Source: an uncultured Rhodanobacteraceae bacterium (GTDB lineage Bacteria > Pseudomonadota > Gammaproteobacteria > Xanthomonadales > Ahniellaceae). From it: a stretch of 5,227 nt of DNA. The notes beneath the pieces are model-generated. The model searched no databases. It was not told the origin of the DNA and saw nothing but the letters and a program-made list of their open reading frames with translations. Each line of letters begins with the position of its first letter. Position 1 is the stretch's first letter. A program made the position numbers and the translations under genes. The stretch is taken from the NCBI GenBank assembly GCA_937873105.1, contig CALMWD010000216.1, positions 1-5,227 of the forward strand. Reading direction: 5' to 3'. Shown one piece after another: positions 1-5,227 of the stretch.

Positions 1-364
1 CAAGGAAACCGGTACCCAGATCGACATCCAGGACGACGGCACGATCGTCATCGCCTCGGTCAACGCCGCCGCCGCCCAGGCCGCGAAGGCGCGCATCGAA
101 TCGATCACGTCCGACGTCGAACCGGGCCGCATCTACGAAGGCAAGGTCGCCAAGCTGATGGACTTCGGTGCGTTCGTCACCATCGCCCCGGGCAAGGACG
201 GCCTCGTGCACGTCTCGCAGATCTCGAACGAGCGCGTCGAGAAGGTCTCGGACAAGCTCAAGGAAGGCGACCTCGTCAAGGTCAAGGTGCTCGAAGTCGA
301 CAAGCAGGGCCGTATCCGCCTGTCGATCAAGGCCGTGCTCGAAGACGAAGCCGCCGCCGGCTGA
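1..364 (+). CDS. pnp: Polynucleotide phosphorylase, C-terminal part (5' truncated by the window)
   Basis: The reading frame enters from the left edge (codons begin at base 2) and gives the last 120 residues before TGA. PNPase is a phosphate-dependent 3'-5' exoribonuclease that acts in mRNA decay, often with RNase E. The visible part begins inside the KH RNA-binding domain (the [17 protein letters not shown] strand, about visible residues 3-19, then the alanine-rich helix). The S1 domain follows (about residues 43-111), with the hallmark [18 protein letters not shown] and GLVHVSQIS segments and the closing [10 protein letters not shown] strand. The catalytic RNase PH-like domains lie outside the window. 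The protein stops about ten residues after S1, so it lacks the longer Ala/Pro/Glu-rich tail of the E. coli enzyme. A strong terminator follows 24 bases after the stop, so this gene most likely ends its own transcript. Confidence 0.96.
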   Translation, partial: KETGTQIDIQDDGTIVIASVNAAAAQAAKARIESITSDVEPGRIYEGKVAKLMDFGAFVTIAPGKDGLVHVSQISNERVEKVSDKLKEGDLVKVKVLEVDKQGRIRLSIKAVLEDEAAAG

Positions 365-388
365 TCGGCGCGACATCGCAAGCCATGC

Positions 389-414
389 AAAAAACGCGCT
401 TCGGCGCGTTTTTT
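389..414 (+). terminator. Intrinsic terminator after pnp (probably bidirectional)
   Basis: Six As (389-394) and CGCGC (395-399) pair perfectly with GCGCG (404-408) and six Ts (409-414), an 11-bp stem around a TTCG loop at 400-403. The C-UUCG-G closure is an exceptionally stable RNA tetraloop. The T-run follows the GC stem directly, and the A-run on the left gives the same architecture on the minus strand. It separates pnp from deoC, so the deo operon should either have its own promoter in 415-470 or depend on readthrough. Confidence 0.95.
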
Positions 415-470
415 GTTGGGCCATTGATCCGCGTCAACGTCCCGGCGGCGAACCGGACTATCGTCTCGCC

Positions 471-1238
471 ATGGACACGACCGCCCGAACCGCATTGCGC
501 GCGCTGGCCGCGCTGGATCTGACCAGTCTCAACGACGGCGATACGCCGGACGACATCATCGCCTTGTGCGCGCGCGCGTGCACGTCCTACGGGGCGGCCG
601 CGGCCGTCTGCGTCTATCCTGAGCACGTAAGCACGGCGCGGCGCGCGTTGATGGACGCCGGCGCTCCGGTGCGTGTCGCGACCGTAGTGAACTTCCCGGA
701 TGGGTCCAGCGATCCGGCGCGTGCCGAACGCGAGACACGGCGTGCGATCGCCGCGGGCGCCAACGAGATCGACGTGGTCTTTCCGTGGCGGGCGCTGATC
801 GCCGGCGATGCCGCCGTGGGTGCGCGCGTGGTGTCGGACTGCAAGGCGGCGCTGCCCGCCGGTGCCTTGCTGAAAGTCATCCTCGAGACCGGCGAACTGA
901 AGGACGCGGCCTTGATCCGCCGCGCGGCCGACATCGCGCTGGCGCATGGCGCCGATTTCCTGAAGACCTCGACCGGCAAGGTGCCGGTGAACGCGACCCC
1001 GGACGCGGCGCGCATCCTGCTGCAGGCGATCCTCGCCGCGAAATCGCCCTGTGGCCTGAAGGTCGCGGGCGGCGTGCGCCGGGTCGCCGATGCCGCGGTC
1101 TACTTCGATCTGGTCGACGCGATGATGGGTGCGCATTGGGCGACGCCGGCGCGTTTCCGGATCGGCGCCAGCGGCCTGCTCGACGACATCCTGGCGGTCT
1201 TGTCTGGCACGAGCGCCGCGGTCGGCGCGGGGTACTGA
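471..1238 (+). CDS. deoC: Deoxyribose-phosphate aldolase
   Basis: Class I aldolase that cleaves 2-deoxyribose-5-phosphate to glyceraldehyde-3-phosphate and acetaldehyde, the last step of deoxynucleoside catabolism in the cytoplasm. The 255-residue product is close to the 259 of E. coli DeoC. By alignment to the E. coli enzyme from memory, Asp101 (EIDVVF) matches Asp102, Lys165 in FLKTSTGK matches the Schiff-base Lys167, and Lys197 in GLKVAGGVR matches Lys201. GASGLLDD (232-239) is the phosphate-binding segment. The last residue is Tyr255, matching the C-terminal catalytic Tyr259. The ATG at 471 is chosen because it gives the family N-terminus with the LDLTSLNDGDT motif. The frame stays open upstream into pnp, but that part is a shadow of pnp. 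No good Shine-Dalgarno precedes the ATG. It is the first gene of a four-gene operon, one base ahead of deoA. Confidence 0.96.
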   Translation: MDTTARTALRALAALDLTSLNDGDTPDDIIALCARACTSYGAAAAVCVYPEHVSTARRALMDAGAPVRVATVVNFPDGSSDPARAERETRRAIAAGANEIDVVFPWRALIAGDAAVGARVVSDCKAALPAGALLKVILETGELKDAALIRRAADIALAHGADFLKTSTGKVPVNATPDAARILLQAILAAKSPCGLKVAGGVRRVADAAVYFDLVDAMMGAHWATPARFRIGASGLLDDILAVLSGTSAAVGAGY

Positions 1239-1239
1239 C

Positions 1240-2574
1240 ATGGCCTACACGCCGCAATCGGTGATCGCCGACGTGCGCGACGGTCGCGCGCCCGATCCGG
1301 CGGCCTTGCTCGAGTTCGTGCAGGGCATGGCCGATGGCCGCACCAGCGAGGGCCAGATGGCGGCATTCGCGATGGCCGTACGCTGCCGCGGCTTGTCCGC
1401 CACCGACACGGTGCGGTTGACCCTGGCGATGCGCGACAGCGGCGAGCGCCTGACCCGCGCCATGCTCGACATCGACGACCGGCCGCTGCTCGACAAGCAT
1501 TCCACCGGTGGCGTCGGCGATCCGGTCAGTCTGGCGCTGGCGCCCATGCTGGCGGCCTGCGGTGCGGCGGTGCCGATGCTGAGCGGACGCGGTCTCGGCC
1601 ATACCGGCGGCACACTGGACAAGCTCAGCGCGATTCCCGGCTATCGCGTCGATGCCGACCTCGACGCGCTGCGCCGCGCCCTGCGCGAGGCCAGTTGCGC
1701 CATCGTCGGCGCCGGACGCGGACTGGCGCCGGCCGATCGCCGCCTGTATGCGGTGCGCGACGTGACCGCGACCGTCGACGCGATGCCGCTGATCGTGGCC
1801 TCGATCCTGTCCAAGAAACTCGCGATCGAACTCGATGCGCTGGTGTTGGACGTGAAATGCGGCAGCGGCGCCTTCTTCCCCGAGCGCGACGACGCCGAGC
1901 GCCTGGCGCACTCGCTGGTCAAGGTCGCGAACGACGCCGGCCTGCCGTGTTCGGCCCTGATCACCGACATGGGCGAACCGCTGGTGCCCGCGGTCGGCAA
2001 CGCGACCGAACTGCGCGCCGTGCTCGCCTACCTCGGCGGCGGCACCGCCTCGCCGCGCCTGCATGCGGCCTGTCTGGCACTCGGCGCCGAAGTGATGTGC
2101 CGGGCCGGGCTCTCGCACACGCCGCACGATGCACGCACCCGTCTGACGCATGCGCGCGACAGCGGCGCCGCAATCGAACATTTCGCGCGCATGGTCGCGG
2201 CCCTGGGCGGCCCGTCCGATCTGGCGCTCGCCTTCGAGCGCGACCTGCCGAGCGCGCCGATCCAGGTCGACGTGCTGGCCGAGGACGACGGCGCGATCCG
2301 CGCCATCGACGCGCGCCGCCTCGGCGAACTCGTCGTCGATCTCGGCGGCGGTCGCCGCCATCCGGACGATTGCATCGACGTTGCGGTCGGGCTCGACCGG
2401 GTGCGTGCGGTGGGCGAGGGCGTGCAGGCCGGGGAGCCGCTGCTGCGCCTGTGCCTGCGTGATGCCGAACAGATCGAATGGGCGCGGGCGCGGGCCTTGG
2501 CGGCCTTCGAGATCGGCGAGCCGGTACCGGCGGTCCCGCTGGTGCAGGCACACATCGACGTGGAGAGCGATTGA
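1240..2574 (+). CDS. deoA: Thymidine phosphorylase
   Basis: Phosphorolyses thymidine and deoxyuridine to the base plus 2-deoxyribose-1-phosphate. The family is normally a cytoplasmic homodimer. The product has 444 residues (E. coli DeoA has 440). Visible motifs are KHSTGGVGD (86-94), which belongs to the phosphate site, and the family signature [15 protein letters not shown] (115-129). Arg173, Ser188 and Lys192 match the thymine-binding Arg171, Ser186 and Lys190 of E. coli with exact spacing. The chosen ATG lies one base after the deoC stop (TGACATG), with GGGG at 1229-1232 seven bases upstream as a plausible ribosome site. The frame is open further upstream inside deoC, but that part is not family-like. 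The stop overlaps the deoB start by one base (TGATG), which indicates translational coupling. Pyrimidine-nucleoside phosphorylase (Pdp) is the close alternative; the order deoC-deoA-deoB-deoD favours DeoA. Confidence 0.95.
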   Translation: MAYTPQSVIADVRDGRAPDPAALLEFVQGMADGRTSEGQMAAFAMAVRCRGLSATDTVRLTLAMRDSGERLTRAMLDIDDRPLLDKHSTGGVGDPVSLALAPMLAACGAAVPMLSGRGLGHTGGTLDKLSAIPGYRVDADLDALRRALREASCAIVGAGRGLAPADRRLYAVRDVTATVDAMPLIVASILSKKLAIELDALVLDVKCGSGAFFPERDDAERLAHSLVKVANDAGLPCSALITDMGEPLVPAVGNATELRAVLAYLGGGTASPRLHAACLALGAEVMCRAGLSHTPHDARTRLTHARDSGAAIEHFARMVAALGGPSDLALAFERDLPSAPIQVDVLAEDDGAIRAIDARRLGELVVDLGGGRRHPDDCIDVAVGLDRVRAVGEGVQAGEPLLRLCLRDAEQIEWARARALAAFEIGEPVPAVPLVQAHIDVESD

Positions 2575-3767
2575 TGGCGCGCGCCCTGCTGGTCGTGCTC
2601 GATTCGCTGGGCGTCGGTGCGGCGCCCGACGCCGAGCGCTTCGGCGATGCCGGCGCCGATACCTTCGGTCATATCCTTCAGCACTGCGCGCCGGCGCTGC
2701 CGAACCTGCGCGCGCTCGGCCTGCATGCGGCCCATGCGCTCGCCCACGGGCGCGAACCCGCGGCGCACGAACGCCCCGATCCTGCGGCGACCTGGGCGGC
2801 GATGCGCGAGCGTTCCACCGGCAAGGACACGACCAGCGGGCACTGGGAAATGTGCGGCGTGCCGGTGCAGTTCGACTGGGGTTATTTCACCGCGCACGAA
2901 CACAGCTTCCCGCCGGCGCTGCTCGACGCCTTGATCGAACGCGCCGGCTTGCCGGGCGTGCTCGGCAATTGCCGCGCTTCGGGCACCGAGATCCTCCAGC
3001 GCCTGGGCGCCGAACACATCGCGACCGGAAAGCCGATCGTCTACACCTCGGCCGACTCGGTGTTCCAGATCGCCGCGCACGAGCATTGCTTCGGGCTGGA
3101 GCGGCTGTACCGCGTCTGCGCGATCGCGCGCGAACTGGTCGACGATTACCGCATCGCCCGCGTCATCGCGCGGCCTTTCGTCGGCGAGGATGCGTCGAGC
3201 TTCAAGCGCACCGGGCATCGTCACGACTATGCCGTGCCGCCGGTCGCGCCGACCCTGCTCGATGCACTCGTCGCCGCCGGCAAGCAGGTCATCGCCATCG
3301 GCAAGGTCTCGGACATCTTCGCGGGGCAGGGCATCAGCCGGTCGATCCCCGCCAGCGGCCTCGATGCGCTGATCGACACGACGATCCGCACTTTCCGCGA
3401 GGCGCCGGACGACAGCCTCGTCTTCGTGAACCTGGTCGATTTCGATTCCGAGTACGGGCATCGCCGCGACGTCGCCGGTTATGCCGCGGCGCTCGAACGC
3501 TTCGACGCGCGCCTGCCGGAACTGCTGGCCGAGCGCGGCCTCGGCGACCTGATGCTGTTCAGCGCCGACCATGGCAACGATCCGACCTGGCCGGGCAGCG
3601 ACCACACCCGCGAATGCGTGCCCCTGCTCGCGCTCGGCATCGACCTGTGGCCGGGCAGCGCCGGTCTGCGCGACGGCTTCGCCGATCTCGGGCAGACGCT
3701 GGCACAACACTTCGGATTGGCGCCGCTCGCGCACGGGCGCGCGCTCGCGCGCATCGACAACGACTGA
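2574..3767 (+). CDS. deoB: Phosphopentomutase
   Basis: Interconverts (deoxy)ribose-1-phosphate and (deoxy)ribose-5-phosphate, linking the phosphorylases DeoA and DeoD to the aldolase DeoC. It is a manganese-dependent member of the alkaline-phosphatase superfamily. The product has 397 residues (E. coli 407, Bacillus about 394). Metal and catalytic residues known from Bacillus cereus DeoB are all present by alignment: Asp10 in VVLDSLGVG, the phosphorylated Thr86 in [10 protein letters not shown], Asp291 and His296 in VDFDSEYGH, Asp332 and His333 in ADHGND, and His344 in GSDHTRE. The region between about residues 100 and 220 corresponds to the cap domain of the prokaryotic family. The start shares its A with the deoA stop, and GGAG at 2562-2565 lies eight bases upstream. 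A long shadow frame on the plus strand overlaps this gene but resembles no protein. Confidence 0.96.
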   Translation: MARALLVVLDSLGVGAAPDAERFGDAGADTFGHILQHCAPALPNLRALGLHAAHALAHGREPAAHERPDPAATWAAMRERSTGKDTTSGHWEMCGVPVQFDWGYFTAHEHSFPPALLDALIERAGLPGVLGNCRASGTEILQRLGAEHIATGKPIVYTSADSVFQIAAHEHCFGLERLYRVCAIARELVDDYRIARVIARPFVGEDASSFKRTGHRHDYAVPPVAPTLLDALVAAGKQVIAIGKVSDIFAGQGISRSIPASGLDALIDTTIRTFREAPDDSLVFVNLVDFDSEYGHRRDVAGYAAALERFDARLPELLAERGLGDLMLFSADHGNDPTWPGSDHTRECVPLLALGIDLWPGSAGLRDGFADLGQTLAQHFGLAPLAHGRALARIDND

Positions 3768-3774
3768 GGACACC

Positions 3775-4485
3775 ATGGGCACCCCGCACATTTCCGCGAC
3801 GCCGGGCGATTTCGCCGAGACCGTCTTGCTGCCGGGCGATCCGCTGCGCGCGGCGCACATTGCCACCACCTTGCTCGACGATGCGGTCGAGGTGACGCGC
3901 GTACGCGCCATGGGCGGCTACACCGGCACCTGGCGCGGACGCCGCGTGTCGGTGATGGGCACCGGCATGGGCATCCCCTCGGCTTCGATCTACGGCACCG
4001 AACTGGTGCGCGAGTACGGCGTGAAGCGCTTGATCCGCATCGGCACCTGCGGCGGCATCGCGGCCGACCTGCAACTCGGCGACATCGTGCTGGCGCAAGG
4101 CGCGAGCACCGATTCCGGCGTCAACCGCGCCCGCTTCAAGGGCATGGACTTCGCCGCGATCGCGAGTTACCCGCTGCTGTCCGCGGTCGCCGAGGCGGCG
4201 AAACGCCAGGACCAGCGCGTGGCCATCGGCAACGTGTTCAGCTGCGACCTGTTCTACGGCCCGGACCCGAACCTCGTCGACACGCTCGCGGCCATGAACA
4301 TCCTCGGCATCGAGATGGAAGCCGCCGGCCTCTACGGCCTCGCCGCCCAATACGGCGCCGAAGCCCTCGCGGTCTGCGCCGTCTCCGACCACCTCCGCAG
4401 CCACGCCCAATGGTCCCCCGAACAACGCCAGAACGGCCTCGATGCGATGGTGCGGCTGGTGTTGGATGCGGTGGTGGTGGCGTAG
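3775..4485 (+). CDS. deoD: Purine-nucleoside phosphorylase, DeoD type
   Basis: Phosphorolyses purine (deoxy)nucleosides to the base plus (deoxy)ribose-1-phosphate. It belongs to the NP-I family, whose E. coli member is a hexamer of 239-residue chains; this one has 236. Expected residues are visible: His5 (donated across the dimer), GDPLRA with Gly21 and Arg25, Arg44, Arg88 and Thr91 in RIGTCGG (Ser in E. coli, Thr in many relatives), the ribose-binding Glu180-Met181-Glu182, Ser204-Asp205 for the base, and Arg218. GAGGA at 3766-3770, four bases before ATG, is the clearest ribosome site in the operon. The last 62 bases recur downstream at 5101-5162. Codon choice also changes near the end: C-ending Leu, Val and Ala codons give way to G-ending ones from about 4441, so the final roughly 15 codons may have a different history. 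Confidence 0.96.
   Translation: MGTPHISATPGDFAETVLLPGDPLRAAHIATTLLDDAVEVTRVRAMGGYTGTWRGRRVSVMGTGMGIPSASIYGTELVREYGVKRLIRIGTCGGIAADLQLGDIVLAQGASTDSGVNRARFKGMDFAAIASYPLLSAVAEAAKRQDQRVAIGNVFSCDLFYGPDPNLVDTLAAMNILGIEMEAAGLYGLAAQYGAEALAVCAVSDHLRSHAQWSPEQRQNGLDAMVRLVLDAVVVA
4424..4485 (+). repeat. Left copy of 62-bp direct repeat (3' end of deoD)
   Basis: This copy forms the last residues of DeoD, from within codon 217 to TAG. It matches 5101-5162 at 59 of 62 positions. The mismatches are 4438 C/T, 4440 C/G and 4478 T/C. The first two fall in one codon and keep leucine (CTC/TTG); the third changes Val235 to Ala. Similarity ends sharply on both sides: at 4423/5100 on the left and at the base after the stop codon on the right. 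Confidence 0.95.
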
Positions 4486-4563
4486 CGCCGATCTTTCGCG
4501 TTGTCTGATTTGGCATGGCTGCAGATGTGGCAAGCTATCGCCCTCGGTTTCCGGGAGAAGGCC

Positions 4564-4788
4564 ATGACGATCCCTGTCGATGTTCTTGCGCAGCAATTGC
4601 TGCAACTGTCGGCGCAGGATCGTGCGCGCCTGCTGGATCAGGTCATTTCGAGCCTTGATGCCGATCGCGAACGAGACGCGCGCTGGAACGCGCTCGCGAC
4701 GCAGCGAGACGCCGAGGCTGATGCCGATCCGTCTGTGCTGGTATCCGGCCCCGAGGCGATCGCACGCGTCCGCGCCAGCATCGGATGA
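4564..4788 (+). CDS. Type II antitoxin, addiction module component family (TIGR02574/PF09720-like)
   Basis: A 74-residue protein with the layout of the putative addiction-module antitoxins normally paired with RelE/ParE-type toxins. The N-terminal helix is rich in Leu and Gln (VLAQQLLQLSAQDRARLLDQ, residues 7-26). Next comes the typical VISSLD motif, then a charged stretch with the conserved Trp41, and a C-terminal Pro/Val segment ending in a short helix (EAIARVRASIG). The antitoxin would be expected to bind its toxin and possibly its own promoter, but no DNA-binding fold is recognisable by eye. ATG 4564 is preferred over an in-frame TTG at 4501 because GGGAG at 4553-4557 sits six bases upstream and the family starts here. 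The TGA overlaps the toxin ATG (ATGA, 4785-4788), the usual coupled arrangement. Subfamily assignment is from recalled family consensus. Confidence 0.85.
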   Translation: MTIPVDVLAQQLLQLSAQDRARLLDQVISSLDADRERDARWNALATQRDAEADADPSVLVSGPEAIARVRASIG

Positions 4789-5077
4789 CCTACAGACTTC
4801 ACAGAGGCGCGGAGCGCGACCTTCTTGACTCAGCGGCGTTCTATCGCAGAGAAGGGGGGCGAGGCTGGCGAGCCGTTTCCTCGACGAGGTCGAGCGAGTG
4901 GCCAAACTGCTGGTCGAGTTTCCAGGAATCGGCACTCCCGTGGACGATCATCGCCGGGTACACCCGTTGCAAGACTTTCCCTACTCGGTGATCTATCGAG
5001 AGATCGACGGTGAGATTCGCGTCCTGGTCGTGCGCTCGCACTTCCGGGATCCAGATCATGGAGAAACTCGGCGTTAA
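4785..5077 (+). pseudogene. RelE/ParE-type toxin, single frameshift at a G6 tract
   Basis: The ATG overlaps the antitoxin stop. The first part reads MTYRLHRGAERDLLDSAAFY and RREGG, a typical N-terminal strand and helix of the RelE/ParE superfamily. In that frame, translation runs past the G-run into non-family sequence and stops at 4991. From about 4860 the family signal moves to another frame, with RFLDEVERVAKLLVEFPGIG, then DFPYSVIYREIDGEIRVLVV and RSHFRDP, ending at TAA 5075-5077. One extra G in the tract at 4854-4859 joins both parts as REGGARLASRFLDEVER and gives 97 residues, the usual family length. The family inhibits translation by mRNA cleavage (RelE) or targets DNA gyrase (ParE); which applies here cannot be told. 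As written, the toxin is inactive unless slippage or a sequencing error accounts for the missing base. No strong ribosome site of its own is seen, so coupling to the antitoxin is likely. Confidence 0.85.
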
Positions 5078-5100
5078 GCTGATCGCGGCACCTGCCACTG

Positions 5101-5162
5101 AACGCCAGAACGGCTTGGATGCGATGGTGCGGCTGGTGTTGGATGCGGTGGTGGCGGCGTAG
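5101..5162 (+). repeat. deoD: Right copy of 62-bp direct repeat (deoD 3'-end remnant)
   Basis: This is a second copy of the DeoD C-terminus, encoding RQNGLDAMVRLVLDAVVAA then TAG, with no deoD body in front of it. The preceding codon is GAA, giving ERQ as in E. coli DeoD, whereas the intact gene upstream has QRQ. The frame is open leftward past an ATG at 5058, inside the toxin's 3' end, which would give a 34-residue peptide. I do not regard this as a gene: it lacks a clear ribosome site and its N-terminal part is out-of-frame toxin and junction sequence. The synonymous CTC/TTG leucine difference suggests the copy diverged as functional coding sequence before it became stranded. Confidence 0.92.
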
Positions 5163-5227
5163 TTCGACGCGGCGCTTGCTCAATTTGCGTCGTGACGATT
5201 CGGGAATCAGACTCCGCGCAATCGTCC

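Larger units (their letters stand above)
4486..5162 (+). other. Candidate toxin-antitoxin cassette inserted at the 3' end of deoD
   Basis: This 677-base stretch begins right after the deoD stop and ends at the stop of a second copy of the deoD tail. It contains a complete antitoxin gene, a frame-broken toxin gene, and the right repeat. The layout resembles elements that integrate into the 3' end of a gene and restore that end, as is known for islands and prophages at tRNA genes and some protein genes. No integrase, transposase, terminal inverted repeat or target-site signature is visible. Mobility is therefore an inference; a local duplication or recombination with a foreign deoD-TA segment would look the same. 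Confidence 0.4.

Noticed and set aside
168..470. Upstream extension of the deoC frame into pnp
   Set aside because: The extension is Arg/Ser-rich, crosses the terminator and is the out-of-frame reading of the PNPase S1 domain. The family N-terminus starts at 471.
877..2553. Very long minus-strand open frame opposite deoC and deoA
   Set aside because: It is an antisense shadow typical of GC-rich coding DNA. Its residues are Arg/Gly/Ala-rich without any family motif, while the plus strand carries catalytic signatures.
2150..3895. 581-residue plus-strand open frame overlapping the deoA end and deoB
   Set aside because: It is extremely Arg/Ala-rich, and deoB, with all its metal ligands, occupies another frame over the same DNA.
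4510..4538. Possible sigma-70 promoter for the TA pair (TTGGCA, then an AGCTAT region)
   Set aside because: TTGGCA fits the -35 consensus at five of six bases, but the -10 candidate at 17 bases spacing matches at only two, so it is too weak to annotate.
4501..4563. TTG-started N-terminal extension of the antitoxin
   Set aside because: ATG 4564 has a strong ribosome site and matches the family start. The upstream stretch more likely holds the promoter.
4853..4860. Programmed -1 ribosomal frameshift site in the toxin
   Set aside because: The zero-frame layout GAA GGG GGG CGA does not make a tandem X XXY YYZ heptamer, because the first slip would pair with AGG, and no convincing stimulatory hairpin or upstream Shine-Dalgarno was seen.
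3559..4935. Long minus-strand open frame across the deoB end, deoD and the TA genes
   Set aside because: It spans several real plus-strand genes and intergenic sequence, has low-complexity composition and no recognisable domain.
5165..5192. Inverted repeat CGACGC...GCGTCG as a terminator after the cassette
   Set aside because: The perfect stem is only 6 bp with a 16-base loop and no T-run after it.
5163..5227. Right-hand flank as a possible gene start or RNA
   Set aside because: These 65 bases show no family-like reading frame, ribosome site or RNA signature on either strand.

Overview
This is a high-GC window whose coding signal is almost entirely on the plus strand. Every gene with a recognisable product runs left to right, and the opposite-strand reading frames are GC-rich shadows. 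Gene content and order (the tail of pnp followed by deoC-deoA-deoB-deoD) suggest a high-GC gammaproteobacterium, possibly of the Xanthomonadales/Lysobacterales. That placement is an inference from family resemblance, not a database match.

Layout. Bases 1-364 hold the 3' end of pnp (last KH residues plus the S1 domain). It is closed by a near-textbook intrinsic terminator at 389-414: an 11-bp perfect stem, a UUCG tetraloop and T/A tracts on both sides. Bases 471-4485 hold a compact, apparently complete deo operon with the same gene order as the Escherichia coli deoCABD operon. DeoD and DeoA split purine and pyrimidine deoxynucleosides to the base plus deoxyribose-1-phosphate, DeoB converts this to deoxyribose-5-phosphate, and DeoC cleaves that to glyceraldehyde-3-phosphate and acetaldehyde. 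Junctions are a 1-base gap (deoC/deoA), a 1-base overlap (deoA/deoB) and a 7-base gap (deoB/deoD). Catalytic residues are visible in all four enzymes.

Bases 4486-5162 are different. They hold a small type II toxin-antitoxin pair: an intact antitoxin of the TIGR02574/PF09720 'addiction module' type, overlapping by ATGA a RelE/ParE-type toxin. The toxin frame is broken once, at a run of six Gs (4854-4859). One extra G restores a 97-residue family-like protein. Directly after the toxin, the last 62 bases of deoD reappear (4424-4485 and 5101-5162, 59/62 identical, both ending exactly at TAG). The toxin-antitoxin pair is therefore bracketed by direct repeats of the deoD 3' end, 677 bases apart. 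This looks like insertion of a cassette at the 3' end of deoD with regeneration of the gene's end, or a duplication around it. It is the most interesting structure in the window. No recombinase gene is visible.

Bases 5163-5227 hold no supported gene. No regulator of the deo genes, RNA gene or CRISPR array was seen.
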